From assembly GCA_031472005.1 (NCBI GenBank), contig PZJY01000004.1:3074556-3138555 (forward strand): a stretch of 64,000 nt of DNA, in the 5' to 3' direction. The stretch is from Tetracladium setigerum. Lineage: Eukaryota; Ascomycota; Leotiomycetes; Helotiales. The notes below the pieces were generated by a model. It saw only the letters and a program-made list of their open reading frames with translations, was not told the DNA's origin and did no database searches. Shown one piece after another: positions 34,839 through 46,950 of this stretch. Each line of letters starts with the position of its first letter. The first letter of the stretch is position 1. Made by a program: the position numbers and the translations under genes.

Positions 34839-36792
34839 GCTGTATGACGATGGTTGGTGGTTGGTGTTTGTGGTAGTCAAATTGGATTTCTTTGTCGCAT
34901 TCTCACTTGGTTTCGTATGGTTATTTGGATTTATGTCCGATCACACTTCATTTCAGTCCTGCTCATACCTGTCACAAATCTGTCCGTGAAGTTATCTTTT
35001 GCGGAGAAATTGTTCAAGTGATTTGGAGATTTCTCATGTACTTTTCCAATTCTCTGGATCATTTCTGTGTCAGAAAAGATGCCATGAATTTAAACAGGAT
35101 TGGCATTGAGGATACACAGTTATTCGCACTCGTTTTGGTGAATATTGATGGGGTAGTGACTTCTAAGGGAGAAAAGATCTGAGCTTGGTATTGGATTTTT
35201 CCTTGAGACTGACTGTCAAGCAGATCTGTGGGATTGGGGTTAAGTAGAGCTACCAGAATAGGAGAAGGCGGTGCATCTGTACATTCTGAAGAATTGAAAT
35301 CGAAAATCATTTGGGAATACAGACATTGAGAGTTTTGTATTCTCCTTTGATGCCCTGAAAAAAAAGGGAGTTTTTGGAAGATTTCTAAAAGGAAGTAGGC
35401 AAATATAGAGCTAGGGATACACTTTTAGGGCTTTATAAATTAATTGTCTGAAGACGCTATAGCAATAATGCGTGATATCTTCGACGAAAGGACCTTGCAG
35501 AAACTTTATAGGCTTAGTTTTGACTAGTTAAACCGCAGGAAGAGAGGTGGCCACAAATCGGGTGTGTTTCACAGAGGCACGGTCACGTGCCCATTTCTCT
35601 GTACTAAGGCACCGAACTACTACTACCATAACATGTACCAACATATACCTACCTGCCTACTTACCGGAGTAACGATTGATTGAAAATTTCTTATATACCC
35701 CTTCATTGTCTCATTTCTCATGATACTCCAGTACGGCAACTTTAATGCTGCTTGCGATTCTCTTTCTCTTCCTTATGACACTTCTCAATGCCCAAAAGGA
35801 CACTTGAGACCAAGATGCACCAGGAGTGCCTAACCCAGCCACGGCACTACTTCAGGAGGTCAAGGAATTAGTATACTCCAATGGAATTTAAGCAGCTACG
35901 CCTTAATAAGCTTGCGTATTAAAAAGTATGACATGAAGAAGGTCTAACGTTTTCACACAATTAAATTCAAATTATAAAAGTAACTTACTAATTGCTTTAA
36001 ATTTAAAAATAGCGTATTAGGCCTGTCAGGTAGGTAGTTAATTGGTATCAGTCAGCTCAGTACAAGCACTAAACAATAGGTAGGTAGTTAGAATATACAC
36101 TATATCTCGTTTGTGCAACCAAGGAAGCTGATTGGCCGCCCCATGATCCTCGAAGAGGGGTAGACTTCGTTCGAATTTACGATCATCTTACATCCTATTC
36201 TTACCCCCGTCATCAACTTCTCAAATGAGAATCTTTCAAAACCAGAACCTCCAATCCCATCACCTCCAGAAGACATCCCCAAACAGAATTGTACATTCTC
36301 GCAACTTACCCAAATCGCTCACAGTCAACCTCTCAAATTCGAATCTCGCGACTGCATTGGCTAGTTGTTTACTTCGTTCTGCTGCAGGCGCTTGGCTTGG
36401 TCCTTCGTACCGGTTACCAATCTTAGGGATCTGCACTTCGTACTTTATCTGCACTTCGTACTTTATCTGTATTCTTTCTTGGGATTTGATACAGCGTGGA
36501 CTTGGCGGCAGTGAGGCGTTTTTCTGGGGTTGTGTTTTTGTTAAAGAATCAACCTCTCACCACACATCCATTCTACATTCCATCCTCTGAATTGCTGTTT
36601 CTAGGTAAGGTAGGGAAGTCCTATATCAAGCAAGAGGAGATTGAAGGAACGATTTCTCGGCCATCGCAAATCAACGCATTCGCAACAACGCTTACGGTTG
36701 AAGCATCCCTTTGACCACCAACCAGACTTTCCATATACTGATCTAAAGCTATCTTGCAGTTCCAAGACAGGAAGAAGTAAAGTGAGAAAGAT
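34839..36792. other. Intergenic, contains one dispersed repeat
   Basis: Besides the repeat at 35411-35604 there is a duplicated TAGGTAGGTAGTTA (about 36028 and 36076) and a tandem 20-bp duplication of TCTGCACTTCGTACTTTA near 36430-36470. ORFs around 36225-36590 lack recognisable features. Confidence 0.45.
35411..35604 (+). repeat. Diverged direct repeat, copy 2
   Basis: Partner of 31641-31827, same orientation. Many differences are transitions, consistent with age or RIP. Confidence 0.75.
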
Positions 36793-38593
36793 ATGACATC
36801 TCTCTTCGCCGAACTAGATTCGCGATGGCTTTTCACCCCGCCTGGAATCGTGGTGATGGGGTTACTGCTTTGTTCTAGCACTTATATCTTTACGAAGACG
36901 AGATATGCGATCGGTTCTTTGATGGGAGCAGGCGATGATGGGAAGAAAAGACAACCGCGAACACTACCGTACTGGATTCCGTTTGTGGGGAATTCGATCT
37001 TTATGACTACGGATGCTATTGCATTCTACTCTGATGCTGGGTATGTATATTTACGATTATTATACCTCACGCACGATACCTCTTCTCTTGGGCCTTTGTT
37101 TAAACGTTGGGGGATGAATCAGGGCTTGGTACTGATCTGATGATTTACAGCAAAGAAAGTCCCCCCACCGGCGGCATAGTAGCCGCTCGCATCGGCCCCA
37201 TGTACATGTACATCATCTCAGGCGCAAGCAACATAGCCACGGTTTTCCGCAATCCCAAAACGCAGATGCTCGATCGTCTTTTTCTCAAAGTCTACCAAAA
37301 TGCCTTTAAACTCCCCAGCGCCGACAGCGCGCTCTACGCCTTTGATGACTCTGGCCATGGCGTTGTGCCGCTGACAAACGTTCCAGAGGATAAGCGGATC
37401 TGGAAATTGGTTAATGGACAACTGGGCAAGAATCTACAGACTGCTGAGCATATGAGAGTACTCAGTGCTGTGTTCAATCGGGAGTTTCAGGAGGTTATGA
37501 GTATGGACGATGTCGTGGCAGAGGGAGAAACAGATACTATTCTGCTATGGAGGTTCTTCCGCGACAAGATGACAACCGCGTCCTCGATCTCGCTGATGGG
37601 TAAGAATCTCTTCAAGCAAGATCACATTGATGTGACGCAAGATTTCTGGATCTTTTTCACTTCATTTTTTAGCTTTTTCATGCGTGTACCGAGCTTCATG
37701 ATGCCGAAGGCATGGGAGGCAAGGGAACGGTTGTTGGAGGCTTGTGTGAGCCATTTGAGAGGTGTAGAGGAGAGGTATGAGCAGATTCAGGAGGCGGATT
37801 TGGATTGGGATCCGGATTTTGGTGCGAGGGTTAATCGATTGAGGGATAAGGCGAATAGGGATTGTGGAGTGAGTGTGGAGGGGAGAGGTTCGCTTAATAT
37901 GGGATTTATGATGGGGTGAGTACCTTCCTAATTGGAGTTTCTTACATTTTTTGGGGAGGTCGGTCTTGAGTGAGGTGATGCTGATATCAATGCAGTATTA
38001 ATGGCAATGCAATTCCAGTCGCCGGATGGATTTTGCTTGAACTCGTGCAAAATCGTTCACTTCTCGCATTTATTCGAGAAGAGATCAAAACGGCTATCCT
38101 GTCATCAGATAATGATGGAACACTTACATTCGATATCAACAAACTTGTCTCACTTCCCCTTCTATCGTCAGTCTACATGGAAACCCTCCGCCTCCGCATG
38201 TCAACAACGTCAGCTCGACAATTACGCACCGATCTAGACGTAGGAGGCTACACGCTCAAGAAGGACAACTGGGTCATGATGCCCTCACACCTCGCACAAA
38301 TCGAAAGTTACGAATGGGCTTCCTCAGCGCATCCACCCACCGAATTCTGGGCGGAGAGATTCATGGATCGGAAACCGAACCCTCCGAAGCAAGGAACGTT
38401 TTTTCCGTTTGGAGGTGGTGATTCAATGTGTCCGGGTAGGTTCTTTGCGAAACAGGAAATTTTGATTGCGATTGCGGTTATGGTGATGAAGTTTGAGATG
38501 GAGGTTGTGGAGATTGTGGGGGAGGATGGGAAGGGGAGGAAGGAGGGGCTGAGTTATGTGAAGTATGGTGCTGGGGCGGGGACAGTTGCCTGA
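36793..38593 (+). CDS. Cytochrome P450 of the CYP7/CYP8-like type
   Basis: Exons are 36793-37040, 37151-37915 and 37996-38593; 536 residues. An N-terminal membrane anchor (GIVVMGLLLCSSTYIF) precedes LPYWIPFVGNS. The ExxR pair is in METLRLR (about 399-402). The haem loop is FPFGGGDSMCPGR, with the ligand Cys at about 482. The I-helix reads INGNAIPVAGWILLE, so the usual acid-Thr pair is replaced by an N-x-I-P pattern. This replacement is characteristic of the CYP7/CYP8 (sterol 7-alpha-hydroxylase / prostacyclin synthase) group and its fungal relatives. Substrate cannot be told from sequence; sterol or oxygenated-lipid substrates are plausible. It has no obvious biosynthetic partner nearby. Confidence 0.9.
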
Positions 38594-39936
38594 TGGTGAT
38601 TTGAAGTGTAGGATTCGTAGGGCGTAAGGTAAATTGTGATCAAGTTATTCGAGGTATTTGCGAAAGTTGGGATAAAGTGATAGTGGTGTTGGGTATTCTG
38701 AGTTATTGTACTGCGAGATACAGGACGCCGCGCAGACCGCGCTTATAATTGTTCTGATTGAAAGTCCAGGGAACTGGATGTTTGTTTTATATTTTTGGCA
38801 ATATTTTCGTATTAAATCAATTTTGACACAGACTAGTTAGTATGAATGAAAGTCTCTTGTCGAAAAAACTTCTTCCTAATAGTTCTAACCTCTTGTTCCT
38901 CACCCCGCATGTGCCTCAACCGTGACAATTCCTGAAATATTTTGAGTGAATAATGAAGCACCAGGAGTTCAAAGATCCACCAGGCGTCTGGGGGCAATTG
39001 CCTGAAGACACTACATACACTAAGTGCCAAGTGGTGACTTCCGGGGCCATTTCAGTCCAAAACAGATCACAAATGGTTTGGCTTAAATGTGCAAGAGCGC
39101 AGGAACCTAATTTGATAGTATCGATGATCTGTTCGTGCAAACCACGCGTATGCGTAAAATATTTCTTGGTATAAATGGCACTTTTGCACCAGCAAACTCC
39201 GTGTACTCGCGGCTTTGGCACCAGCGATGCGTTTATCCAAACCGATCTTTGGAACAAGCACGAGCTTTTGACAATAATGTTGACAAATCGTCTCTCGACT
39301 TTCCAGCGACATCTTCACAGCATCTATATGTGTTTATAATCTTACCTGCAACTTGGATTGGACAGTAAACAGAAAGTACCACAATCCACGGGAAGTCCGG
39401 ACTATGTATCTCCCATCCTTCACGGAATATCTTCGGGTCGTATAACTTGGCCTTTCACACAACGCTCTAAAATATGAGATACTGCTCAGCCACATAAATT
39501 CGTGGATATCATACGAGGAGTGGTATTTTTTTTTATTAATTTCCTGGGGAAAGCAGCCGAGAAGCCCGAGCTGGAAAAAAATGTCCACAATGTCCGGACA
39601 AGCGAGTCCCGGTGCTGGAATTGCTTGGAAGAGAGGATGTTGAAATTGAGAACTGATATTTCGCTTACCTCGTATTTATGTACCTAACTCGTAATACGCC
39701 GATGACAATTACCTCCACAACTCTTCATTATTACGCGCCCTTGCCGTTTACGCGTATGGATGTATGGTCATAATGGATGTTCATCCTTGGCCGTACTCGT
39801 ACAGTACATTAGCCCATGCGCCACCCTAGTCGTTCGCTTAGCCCCATCTGTTAGCATTGCGTAAATACACCAAAAAATATATATAAAAAATAGTCGATGA
39901 ATATCCACGCGATGCGACCGTAAATTTGCATTAGTT
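38594..39936. other. Intergenic, nothing recognised
   Basis: No coherent gene in 1.3 kb. Only short random frames were seen. Confidence 0.45.
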
Positions 39937-40028
39937 TACCCCATTCGCCAGACCGTCATTTCTTAGCACCCAGCGCCGAGAGAATACAGCAGGACATCGA
40001 CGCAGAAGAAGCAAGGCACAGGAGCCAC
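39937..40028 (+). repeat. Duplicate of the oxysterol-binding-protein gene leader, diverged copy
   Basis: Matches 41345-41461, with an 11-nt gap and several substitutions. Shared text includes CACAGCAGGAC/TACAGCAGGAC and GAAGCAAGGCACAGGAGC. The other copy lies just upstream of the Osh-type gene. Confidence 0.7.
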
Positions 40029-40502
40029 ATGTGGTCTCTGACTCCAAAATCATTTACTTGCCTAGAACGCTTGATATAGCCAGCCTTCTGATCATTTTAA
40101 TGCTATGTACTGAAAATCGAACTGATTTCCCTTCTTGAAAAGTTCTCCCTGCATGACACCATGAACGTATGCCTCACCAATCAGTTCATAACTATCACCA
40201 CCTTGCGGACGCAAAAAGAATGAAGCTTTAGCTCCCTCCAAAATTCAAATCTCATCCTTCGGTCTTGCTGAAAGAGGAGCAAGTCCCATGCGAGCATGCT
40301 GTGATTGAACGAAAGCTCGAAAAGCACAGCTCTTCACACAGCATCGTGTATATAGTATCGCTGGCTTGCGCAAATTTCAAGATAGTGCTTGTCTTCGATC
40401 ACAGGATTTTGTCTCATCATTCTTTTGAGAGGGTTATAATGGATGCAGTGAACGTGGACCAGAACACTTGAAAATCTTCACGAGAGGGGAAGACGTCGTC
40501 GG

Positions 40503-41162
40503 TTACGCAAAGCCGCGCAAATTCCGGATGCGCTTTCCACCATGTGTTTGTACTCCTCGCTCGCAGGTGTGTCCAATTCCACATTCCTGTGCAATTTCAA
40601 GCTTTATGAAGTGGAGGAAGGAATCCAATAGCTTGCCGTCGAACTGAGAAGGTTGGTGAATGGGAGAGCCACTGTCCAAGTCAAGTTCGGAAGAGGAGTT
40701 TATAGCCAACGTTTTCATTAACGCGGCCAGCCATGTGTCGCCTACGTAGGTAGGGAATCTCGCGGCGGCTACTATCATATCTTGCTTGTTAATACAAATG
40801 GCATCGACACATATAATGACTTCCTCGGACTCGTCGTCAAAAATGCGCATGGGCATGTGCTCTAACTGGGAATTAGAGAAAATCGAACAGATTTTCCCCA
40901 ATATTTAAAGTCCCGTCACCACCACACTGAAAGTAGATTCGGGAAGGACGCAAGGCAACTTCCTCTTCCTCGATATCTGGTAGTATCCAGGTGTAGGAGA
41001 AGGCATACTATTGAGGATGGTTAGCGTCGTTGAGATTGATCAATCATAGGTTGCCATTGAATATCATAGTCGCTTGGTTGTAGCAATTGGGGGCGAGCTC
41101 CAATACCCTGATATCATGAGGACTGACTAGAGGCTTGTACGCATACTTTGTGATTTGCATTT
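40503..41162 (-). pseudogene. Degenerate HET-domain gene
   Basis: Read from 41162 the strand gives MQITKYAYKPL...DIRVLELAPN, the usual lead-in of HET proteins. It then meets stops, resumes at YAFSYTW (the HET signature start) about 60 codons on, and continues into an open 132-codon stretch with IICVDAICINKQD, the second HET signature. The TWG motif is lost and the domain is cut short by stops at 40503. It lies between the two copies of the 39937/41345 repeat. Confidence 0.75.
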
Positions 41163-41344
41163 TCTATTACTGCTTCTAGGTTGAGTGGAGATCTTTGCGA
41201 TAGTTGTGGTCAGACGTTGATGGAGGAGTGTGTTATTTTCTGGTGAAGAAATGGAAGATAAACACTCCGTATAAAGTGGACCGGCTGAAGTCACAATAGT
41301 TGGTGGTATTGTTTCCCATTCCGGCACGCCCACACGTGATATCC

Positions 41345-41461
41345 GTACCCCACTCGGCGGAACGTCATTGCTTGGCACTCAGCATGCTGAAAGGAGGCGC
41401 CGAGAGAAACACAGCAGGACAAAGATGAGGACGAAGCAAGGCACAGGAGCACAGGAGCATC
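41345..41461 (+). repeat. Leader-region repeat copy upstream of the Osh-type gene
   Basis: Partner of 39937-40028 in direct orientation, 1.4 kb apart. It lies about 300-410 bp before the ATG at 41758. Confidence 0.7.
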
Positions 41462-41757
41462 ACATATTTCTTGTGAACAGACCGACGTCTATCGTGAAGG
41501 ATATTTCTCTTCTGCAACACTTGCGCCACACTTCCACGTACGCCTTGATCGAATATATATACACTCACTTTGACTATTGCGACTGCTAGTGCGAACTCAA
41601 ATACCTTACTTCTCTATTGTTTGTTGTTCTTCAGCCAGATTCGATTCCCAACCCCACATGTGCTATTGGCCCCAGGCTGGACCTCTCCCAACATCAACAA
41701 CACCACACTCCTAACACGAGCACCCTCCAACTTTGGTGCAATTCCGACCTCGTTACA

Positions 41758-44700
41758 ATGTCAGACGCACCTGAAGGGTAAGTCATTCCAACTCCGCATT
41801 CTGTTTGCAATCTGCTGCACTGCAAAGCCAATGCTTGGATTGCACACCACGATATCTGGCTAATTAGCTATCTCGCCCCCTTAGTCACAAGAGGAGCAAG
41901 TCCTCGGCCTTCTCCAAGTTGAAGCGCGAGAAGACCAGAGAGGGCGCAGCCGATTCCGACAACGACTCGTCTCCTTCACTGCTGAGCGCTCCTTCGCAAA
42001 ATGCCTTGTCACACCAGACCTCAAGGGGCCACGCTTCGAAACCGTCGACTGGCACGGCGGGGTTGATGCGCTCCACCTCCAATGTCCAGCAGTCCAGAAG
42101 CATGCCTCCTCCATCACCTACCGCTGATAAGACGCTGTCAATAGAGCAGTCGGTCAGAAAATTCAGGATATTCGAGGCTCTGCGAAGCGGGGACACTGCG
42201 TCTATCTCGAAGGCTATTCGTGAAACTGAGGGAAGCAGACTGAGCATCTCGAGCTCTGCTGGAGGCGCACTTGATGACACCACAATCTTACATCTGGCGA
42301 TCCAATGTGCCGAACAGCCAGTGGTAGAATATGTCTTGTCAGATGGAGCATCGTCCATTGATGTGAATGCCCGCGACAAAGACGGAAATACTGCTCTCCA
42401 TCTTGCTGCAGCTCAGGGAAGGGCCCCAGTAGTGCAATTACTTTTGAGCCAAGAAGGCATCAACGACTCCATCGCCAACTACCAAGGACGCTTGCCTCTC
42501 GATCTCGCACGCAACCCTGATATTTTCCAGCAATTGCAACTCTCTCGATCAGTTTTCGTCGATGGCAAGATTAGGCAGATTCAGGCATTAATCCAGCAGG
42601 CGGACTACAAGAGATTGGGTGAGGTTCTCGATGAACCGCGAGTCAAGACGGTCTTGGATATCAATGGTGGTGAATTTGCATCGGACATTACCACAATTCA
42701 GTCGGGAGGCACATTACTGCACGAAGCTGCAAGAAAGAGGAACACAGCTTTGATTCAGACCCTGCTACTTCATGGAGCGGATCCATTCCGTCGCGATCGC
42801 AGGGGAAAGCTTCCACAAGATGTTACCAAGGATGATCTGACCAGAGCTATGCTCAAGAAATCTCCTGCTGCAGTCGCTGCTCAACGTGGCATTCAAGAAA
42901 AGGCAGTACTAGGCAACGCACAGCAAGTCCAAGGTGGCGCCGGTGGCGATACAGTTGCTGGAAAAGAGGCACGAGAGATGAAAGGCTACTTGAAGAAATG
43001 GACCAACTATCGAAAAGGTTTCCAACTCCGTTGGTTTGTGCTGGAGGACGGCGTGATGAGTTACTACAAGCATCAAGATGATTCAGGCTCCGCTTGCCGT
43101 GGTGCTATCAACATGCGCATTGCCAAGCTCAACATGGATCCAACCGAAAAGACAAAGTTTGACATTATTGGAAAGTCATCTGTCAAATACAATCTCAAAG
43201 CAAATCACGAAGTCGAAGCTAAAAGATGGTTCTGGGCTTTGAACAACTCGATCCAGTGGACAAAAGACCAAGCAAAGGAAGAAGAGAGACAAAAGCAGAA
43301 GAGTGCAGAAATGCTCAGACAAGCAAAAGCTGATATCTCAAGCTCCACTTCTGTCAAGGACGCATCCACTACCGAACTCGTTCCAGAAAGTCAGCCTGAT
43401 ACCAGGCGAAGCAGCTTCCAGGGTTCAAGACTGATACCACAAGCTGCTGGCAAAAACGGCAGCAGTCACAAAGTAGCATTTACCAGCGGTAGTGTTGGGG
43501 ATGACGAGGAAGGCACGGCCTACGGATCATACGAGCCCAGTTTTATGGAAATGAACAAAGTCCCCAGCCACGTCGGAGGAGCCTTACCAGACGTCGAAGA
43601 CGACGAAGAGTATGGTGAAGGTTCAAGTGATCGAGAGGCGCCCGCAAGTAAAGACGCTTTCAACATTACTGCACATTCTGCAAAGCTTCAGCTAGAGATG
43701 ATGGCTCAGGTGAACGCTGCGCTCCAAAGCGAACAAACCAGGAATCCGAGTCTCACGATATCCGATTCAACTGCTCTTCAAGCACTCCAAACTTACGACT
43801 CGTCCATCCGAAATCTCAAGGGCCTCATCGGAGATCTTCTCAAGATTTCCAGAGATCGAGATGCTCATTGGCAATATCGTCTTGATCGCGAGATTGATAT
43901 GAGACACATGTGGGAGGACAGCATGGCACAAGTTGCTCGTGAGCAAGAGGTGCTTGAGGCGAAGATGGGTGAATCGGAGGAGAAGAGAAAGCTGACCAAA
44001 CGTGCCCTTCGTGAAGTTATCCAAGGCGGTACTGCCGTGATCAGTCGTCCAGTTAGCAGTGGTGGAGGCCCCGAATCAGAGTTTGCCGACGCACTTGATC
44101 AGGTAGATATTTCGCAGGACGGTACAGCTCCGCTCAGACGCAAATCAACCGCCAAAAGCTCTCTACGCCGTAAATCTGTCCTTCAAGAAGTCACGGGCAT
44201 CTCGGACTCGGAATCCGAAGATGAGGACGAGTTCTTTGATGCTGTTGACGCAGGAGAGGTTGGCGCAGTCCCTATGAGTGCGCCACCTTCGCCGCCACCG
44301 AAAAAATCAGAGCTTGTGGCCGTCAAGGGTATTGACATCAGCAGCGCCTTTCAAGGTTACGAGAAGGGTATTCGACTGAAGTTGAAGATGGATGCTGACG
44401 AGAGGCCGAAGATCTCACTATGGGTACGTACCTTACCCATCCGAGTTATTTTCCTTGCTAACAGCTGCAGGGTATTTTGAAATCTATGATTGGTAAGGAT
44501 ATGACAAAGATGACATTGCCCGTCTCCTTCAACGAACCAACTTCTCTGCTTCAACGATCGGCCGAAGATATGGAGTATGCAGATCTCCTCGATGCCGCAT
44601 GGTCGAGAACCGACTCAAGCGAGCGAATGGTGTATGTTGCAGCCTTTGCCGCCAGTATTTACGCAGCTTCCCTTGCCCGTGTTGCCAAACCCTTCAATCC

Positions 44701-45664
44701 ACTTCTCGGCGAGACATTTGAATATGTTCGACCCGATAAGAATTACAGATACTTCACCGAGCAAGTTAGCCATCACCCACCGATTGGCGCCATCTGGGCT
44801 CAGTCTCCCAAATGGGACTACTATGGAGAAGCCGACATCAGATCTAAATTTTATGGCAAGTCCTTTGATATTCACCACATGGGTACTTGGTTCTTGAAGT
44901 TCCGATTTGCAGACGGTACGGAAGAGTTGTACACATGGAAGAAAGTGTTGTCGACTGTTGTTGGAATCATTACCGGTTCTCCAACTATCGACAATTATGG
45001 TCCTTGTGAAATCAAGAATTGGACAACAGGTGAAACCTGCTTGCTTGATTTCAAGGCTCGAGGTTGGAAGGCTTCGAGTGCATACCAGATCACCGGTCGT
45101 GTCAACGAATCAAGCGGTCACCCAAGATACAGTATTGGTGGAAGATGGAACAACAAGCTTTACGCACGCCTCACCCCTGGCTATGAGGCCGTCGTCGAAG
45201 AACCGAAAACTGGACCAACTCACCACCGTGGCAGCGTCAGCGATCCTAATCAAGTCTTCATCATCTGGGAAGCCAATCCTCGCCCAGCTGGTATCCCATT
45301 CAACATCACCCCCTTCACCGTATCTCTCAACGACATCAACGATGACCTCAAACCTTGGCTTCCACCCACCGATACCCGTCTCCGTCCCGATCAGCGTGCG
45401 ATGGAAGATGGTGAGTATGATTTTGCCGCCTCTGAGAAGAATCGTGTAGAGGAGAGACAAAGAGCAAGAAGACGCCAGAGAGAGGCCGCTGGAGAGGACT
45501 ACACAAGTATTTGGTTCGAGAAGAAGAAGTGTGCTACGACCGGCTTCATGTTCTGGGATTTTAATGACAAGTATTGGGTGCAGCGAGAGAAGGCTGTCAG
45601 TTCAAATGGACAGTCATGGAAAGATGTTGGTGTAGAGGATATCTTTGGCCTAGAAGATAAATAG
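41758..45664 (+). CDS. Oxysterol-binding protein, Osh1/Osh2 type (ankyrin-PH-FFAT-ORD)
   Basis: Three exons, 41758-41777, 41885-44423 and 44471-45664, encode 1250 residues. A 20-nt first exon encodes MSDAPE plus two bases. Ankyrin repeats occupy about 135-330 (GNTALHLAAAQGRAPVVQLL, GGTLLHEAARKRNTALIQTL). A PH domain lies at about 371-465 (MKGYLKKWTNYRKGFQLRWF). A FFAT-like motif DEFFDAVDA (about 788-796) would bind ER VAP proteins. The sterol/PI4P-binding ORD follows from about 850 and holds the family signature EQVSHHPP (about 949). The protein should exchange sterol for PI4P at ER contacts with Golgi or plasma membrane. It is full length and intact. A TATATATA lies about 200 bp upstream. 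Confidence 0.96.
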
Positions 45665-46950
45665 ACAAGATATGTGATTGTCTGGATGAGAGGTGGATGA
45701 GAAGTGGAGATTAGGAAAGAAAGAAAAGTGCGTCTGAGAAGAGCGGGTGGATTTTTCTTCTTGCCCATTATTCCTTAGCGATTACGTCCTTGAGTTTTGG
45801 TTTCATGATTGTCCTGTTTGTGGTTTTTATGAAGAAAGCATCATTTGTGATATAGCAGCAGCATACTCGTAGTTTGAACTCTGTTCGAAAAAAGTGATTT
45901 CATAATGTACTGTTTTCAATTGCGTCGTGAAATCTTTTACCGAACTCGGTGTATTTTGAATATGTAGGCAATGCCTTAATAAACCTCTGCTTATAAGGTT
46001 ACAACCCAGCGGCGCGAGAACGTATAAATTTTCGAATAATCTAATTACTTAGTAAATTCTCAAACGAGTCTTGATAAATTAATAAGTAAGTTTTTATAAA
46101 TTGAGTAACGGCACTGTTCACCGGTACGATCACGTAGCAAGGCAAGGACGTACGGTGATGTATGCAAATGAATGATGATCGATCGTAATAATTGGCTCTG
46201 ATACTAAGAAAAGAAGAAAACTACCGATCAACAAGTGACTAGAAGCCGAGCTATATACATGTCCGTGCCGCTTTGCCTTGGCGAATAACCACCCAAGAGT
46301 CTTTTGTGTCGAGAGGCTGATTGTGGGTGGAGGTGGGTATGCGAGGGGTATGCAGCAAACTGGTGTTGTCCTACAGGTTCCAATTGCTGCAAGCGATTTG
46401 CGCGATGTGGGTGTGGATGTGTGTGGGCTTGCCCTTTTTTTCTTTGGGGCGAGCGGGCGTGCAAGAGCGTGGGAGGCAGAGACAGGCAAAAACTATTGAG
46501 AGCGGGGGTCTGTTATGTTAACATAGTTGCGCGCCATCTGGGCACCTCTACGGATTAGAAGTAGGTACTCGGTACAGCCTACACATGGACATCAAGATAT
46601 ATTTCGCCCTCGAGGATTCGCAAGACATTTGAGAGTTCAGCATGAAACTTTTGCGTATCTTACTTGTCGGTCAGATCACATTGAACTAGTTCATTGGTAA
46701 GTGATACTTCAAGCTCGTTAGGCAACGGAAAAAGCCAATGTCCAATTCTTTGATGCATCCTTGACAGTACTTGAGACAATGTCTAATCTAATGCTGTTGA
46801 CAAACATAACTATTTAGATCCACCAGAGGCGCCTCGCACATTATATTTCTGTTGATTTCCTTTACGGACAGTTCGACATGAAGACAGATGACAATCCGAA
46901 TAAAGCTTCTGCACAATATGGAGATCCTTAACCAAAACAAAAGAAATCCT
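45665..46950. other. Intergenic between convergent genes
   Basis: No gene was recognised. ORFs around 46130-46560 on both strands overlap each other and show no motifs. Confidence 0.5.

Noticed and set aside
46130..46560. Overlapping Cys- and His-rich ORFs on both strands
   Set aside because: No signal peptide, splice sites or family; overlapping frames in a GC-skewed stretch.
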